Assembly (NCBI GenBank): GCA_002308435.1
Contig: DBUY01000071.1
Location: 1 to 15,653 of the forward strand
Direction of reading: 5' to 3'
Length of the DNA: 15,653 nucleotides
Source: Proteobacteria bacterium UBA1278
Lineage (GTDB): Bacteria > Pseudomonadota > Gammaproteobacteria > Comchoanobacterales > Comchoanobacteraceae
Part shown: one piece after another, positions 13,699 through 15,653 of the stretch
How positions within the stretch are numbered: the stretch's first letter is position 1
How the letters are laid out: each line of letters starts with the position of its first letter
Translations under genes and position numbers: made by a program
Notes under the pieces: generated by a model
The model's input: the letters and a program-made list of their open reading frames with translations, nothing else
Told to the model about the DNA's origin: nothing
The model's database searches: none

Positions 13699-14601
13699 TT
13701 AATAATTAATTGCTTCTGGGGCTATGCGGCATGCTCGCAGAGCAAGCTCTGTTTCAGACTTTGCTTCAGATTCGAGTGGCGTTAGCGGTAGTCTGAGTGC
13801 GGATGGTACGCTATAGGTCGATTGCACCATATGCTTGATGACTTGCGGGTTCCCGTATTTAGTGATGACATTAATCATTGGCTCAAGTTCGTGCATTTTA
13901 CCTTTAGACCATTGCGGATTCGCATCGAAGTTATCAATGACAGACTGGACGATGTTTGGAAGCACATTCGCTATGACAGAGATCGTTCCGTTTCCGCCAT
14001 ACATGATGTTATCAAGTATCTCGTGGTCATTACCTCCTAGATACATGAAGTTGCTCGGTAATAATTTTCTTAACCGCTCAACACGACCTATGTCACCTGC
14101 TGCATCTTTGATTCCTGCAATATATCGATTTTGAGCGAGTGTCAAAATGGTCTGATCGTCAATATCTACGGCTGTTCGCGAGGGAACAGTGTACACAATA
14201 ATGGGCATAGCAACTGTGCTAGCGATTTTGAGATAGTGTTGACAAAGCCCGCTTTGTGTCGGTTTCACATAGAATGGCGTGGTCACTAAGATAGCATCAG
14301 CACCGTGATCTTTTGCTTGTTTTCCAAGCTGAATTGCATGCTCTGTCGACGGCGAAGATATTCCGACGATGAGTGCTGTTTTATCGAATTGTTTTCGCGC
14401 TGTTTTAAGCAATAACTCGCGTTCGCTGATGGATAGACTGAGCCCTTCACCTGTGCTACCGAATATCACCACTGCACGGCTTGTTTGCGCATTGTGCCAT
14501 GCTGTCCATTGTTTCCATGCCACGAGATCAATACTCTCATCTGTTGAAAATGGCGTTGTCAGCGCAGGAATAGCACCTGTGAATTGAGTCTCGATTGTCA
14601 T
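13699..14601 (-). CDS. dapA: 4-hydroxy-tetrahydrodipicolinate synthase DapA
   Basis: Class I aldolase that condenses pyruvate and aspartate semialdehyde in the lysine and diaminopimelate pathway, supplying peptidoglycan. From ATG 14601 the protein has 300 residues (E. coli 292) and opens FTGAIPALTTPF. The Schiff-base lysine is K165 in IAGIKDAAGD; Y137 and R142 lie in YTVPSRT; Y111 is in TPFYVKP. GSTGEG replaces the usual GTTGES, so the first threonine of the proton-relay pair is Ser49. YNVPSRT is here YTVPSRT. Longer starts at 14616 and 14637 exist; 14601 is preferred because it gives the family N-terminus and has GGA 5 bases upstream. The substitutions fit a divergent DapA; related aldolases such as NanA are less likely. 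Confidence 0.9.
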   Translation of the reverse strand: MTIETQFTGAIPALTTPFSTDESIDLVAWKQWTAWHNAQTSRAVVIFGSTGEGLSLSISERELLLKTARKQFDKTALIVGISSPSTEHAIQLGKQAKDHGADAILVTTPFYVKPTQSGLCQHYLKIASTVAMPIIVYTVPSRTAVDIDDQTILTLAQNRYIAGIKDAAGDIGRVERLRKLLPSNFMYLGGNDHEILDNIMYGGNGTISVIANVLPNIVQSVIDNFDANPQWSKGKMHELEPMINVITKYGNPQVIKHMVQSTYSVPSALRLPLTPLESEAKSETELALRACRIAPEAINY

Positions 14602-14702
14602 ATCATTCCATGTCATTCTACCCAGACAAACTGACATACTATCGTTATTTTTGCAATACGGTTGTTTGATACTATTTGATTACGCCTGATTCGTTGATTT
14701 AC

Positions 14703-14731
14703 TTTACTTGCTCATTCACATTACATACTAT
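14703..14731 (+). promoter_or_regulatory. Possible promoter of the S41 protease gene
   Basis: TTTACT (14703-14708), 17 bases, TACTAT (14726-14731). The -35 is a four of six match. The predicted start near 14738 gives a leader of about 18 bases. A TATAAG at 14743-14748 with an upstream TG was also seen, but it overlaps the ribosome site and would give almost no leader. Confidence 0.4.
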
Positions 14732-14755
14732 GTTAGTGTTGCTATAAGGAATTTC

Positions 14756-15653
14756 ATGCGAATTTTAGCTTACTTTACTGTAGCCCTTCTCACTCTGAGT
14801 GTGCATGCGATGGACGGTTACGATCCCAGTAATAAGATCAATCAGCTGGCCCTGACGATGGCGATTGTTAAGCATAACTACATTAACGATCTCAATGATA
14901 ACGCTATTGCTGAAAAAGCGATAAGGGGCTTATTGAGTGAGCTTGATCCACACTCTGCATATTTGGATGTAAATGAATTTGATATGCTCAAGGACTCTAC
15001 TGCTGGCCAGGTCACAGGTATTGGTGTTGAGGTCACTGTCGATCGCGGGATGATTCGCGTGATCGCGCCACTTGATCACTCGCCAGCAAAACGTGCCGGC
15101 GTCAAAAACGGTGATTACATCACGCATATCGATGATGTCCTGGTTCTAGATATCGGCTTTAACGAGGCGATCTCAAGAATTAAGGGAGATACTGGCACAC
15201 AGGTGATATTGACAATCATGCGCCCTGGGGAAGATCAGCCCAGACAAATCACGGTAACACGTGAATTAATCAAAGCGCCCTCTATAGAAACTGATATGCT
15301 GAGTCAAAATATTGGGTATATGCGTATCAGTTATTTTGGAACCTCCTCATCCGCAGAAGCGAGTAAAAAACTCAAAGCACTGCAACGTAAGCATCGCAAT
15401 TTATCCGGTTTAGTACTAGATCTACGTAACAATCCCGGCGGTGTGCTTGATTCAGCAGTAGAAGTTACGGACTTATTCCTAGATAACAAATCAATCGGCT
15501 ATAACAGAACAATTACAACAGCAAAAGAGCGCAGTATGAAAGTAATGCAGTCTTACAAAGCAAAAACCCCAGATATCACCAATAATCTCCCTCTGGCGGT
15601 TGTGATCAACTCTGGTAGTGCTTCTGGCGCAGAAATTATGGCAGCAGGCCCTC
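14756..15653 (+). CDS. S41 C-terminal processing protease (CtpA/Prc-like), 3'-truncated by window edge
   Basis: Periplasmic serine protease that cleaves proteins or peptidoglycan hydrolases near their C-termini. The frame opens at ATG 14756, with AAGGA 5 bases upstream, and stays open to the window edge (299 codons). In order: a signal peptide (MRILAYFTVALLTLSVHA), the N-terminal helices with GLLSELDPHSAYLD (about 58-71), a PDZ domain (about 88-170, from TGIGVEVTVDRG through SPAKRAGVKNGDYI), and the core S41 domain. The core shows GYMRISYFG, GLVLDLRNNPGG and, near the edge, INSGSASGAEIMAAG with the catalytic serine. The usual motif is GSASASEI; here the second half reads GAEI. The catalytic lysine would lie beyond the edge. 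It is divergent from dapA with its own promoter region. Substrates cannot be inferred. Confidence 0.93.
   Translation, partial: MRILAYFTVALLTLSVHAMDGYDPSNKINQLALTMAIVKHNYINDLNDNAIAEKAIRGLLSELDPHSAYLDVNEFDMLKDSTAGQVTGIGVEVTVDRGMIRVIAPLDHSPAKRAGVKNGDYITHIDDVLVLDIGFNEAISRIKGDTGTQVILTIMRPGEDQPRQITVTRELIKAPSIETDMLSQNIGYMRISYFGTSSSAEASKKLKALQRKHRNLSGLVLDLRNNPGGVLDSAVEVTDLFLDNKSIGYNRTITTAKERSMKVMQSYKAKTPDITNNLPLAVVINSGSASGAEIMAAGP

Noticed and set aside
1..15653. CRISPR array, insertion sequence, prophage or tRNA/rRNA genes
   Set aside because: No regularly spaced repeats, transposase-like frames, terminal inverted repeats or RNA gene signatures were seen.

Overview
The window looks like a piece of a gammaproteobacterial chromosome, moderately AT-rich by eye and tightly packed. 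The evidence is the gene content: a ThyA of the roughly 283-residue Vibrio/Shewanella type, an RluB-type pseudouridine synthase, YciB, BolA, a type II GltA, DapA followed by a possible BamC-like gene, and a cytochrome c maturation (System I) cluster. A predicted OTU-type cysteine protease with a C-terminal membrane hairpin, plus two unrecognised membrane proteins, suggests a host-associated (intracellular, Legionellales-like or similar) lifestyle. That lifestyle is an inference; no host-interaction marker is proven here.

Layout. 1-1048: two unrecognised membrane-protein genes facing each other; the second is coupled to thyA (minus strand, 1054-1902). 2075-5207 (plus): a lone cysteine desulfurase, the OTU-like protease gene, and hemJ (protoporphyrinogen oxidase). 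5252-5428: a bidirectional terminator shared by hemJ and a small minus-strand gene for a 45-residue basic protein, which has its own promoter and Shine-Dalgarno sequence. 5696-6925: citrate synthase gltA (plus). 6929-12105: one long minus-strand operon, rluB, ccmI-like, ccmC, ccmD, ccmE, ccmF, ccmG, ccmH, with overlapping or nearly abutting genes; ccmA and ccmB are missing from it. 12259-13122 (plus): yciB then bolA, read divergently from rluB out of a short region with back-to-back promoters. 13128-14601 (minus): dapA then a signal-peptide protein in the position where bamC normally lies. 14756 to the end (plus): an S41 C-terminal processing protease, cut by the window edge.

How the genes work together. 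HemJ makes protoporphyrin for heme, and CcmC/D/E/F/G/H deliver and attach heme to periplasmic c-type cytochromes, so heme and respiration dominate the window together with citrate synthase. Cysteine desulfurase supplies sulfur for Fe-S clusters or thiolation, and BolA is commonly linked to Fe-S trafficking. YciB, the dapA unit and the S41 protease concern the envelope. Several promoters show an extended -10 (TGnTATAAT or TGnTAAAAT) and predict short leaders of about 20 nt; this helps fix several start codons.

No rRNA, tRNA, CRISPR array, insertion sequence or phage gene was seen. The longest stretch without a gene is 5429-5695, which is the divergent promoter region between the small gene and gltA.
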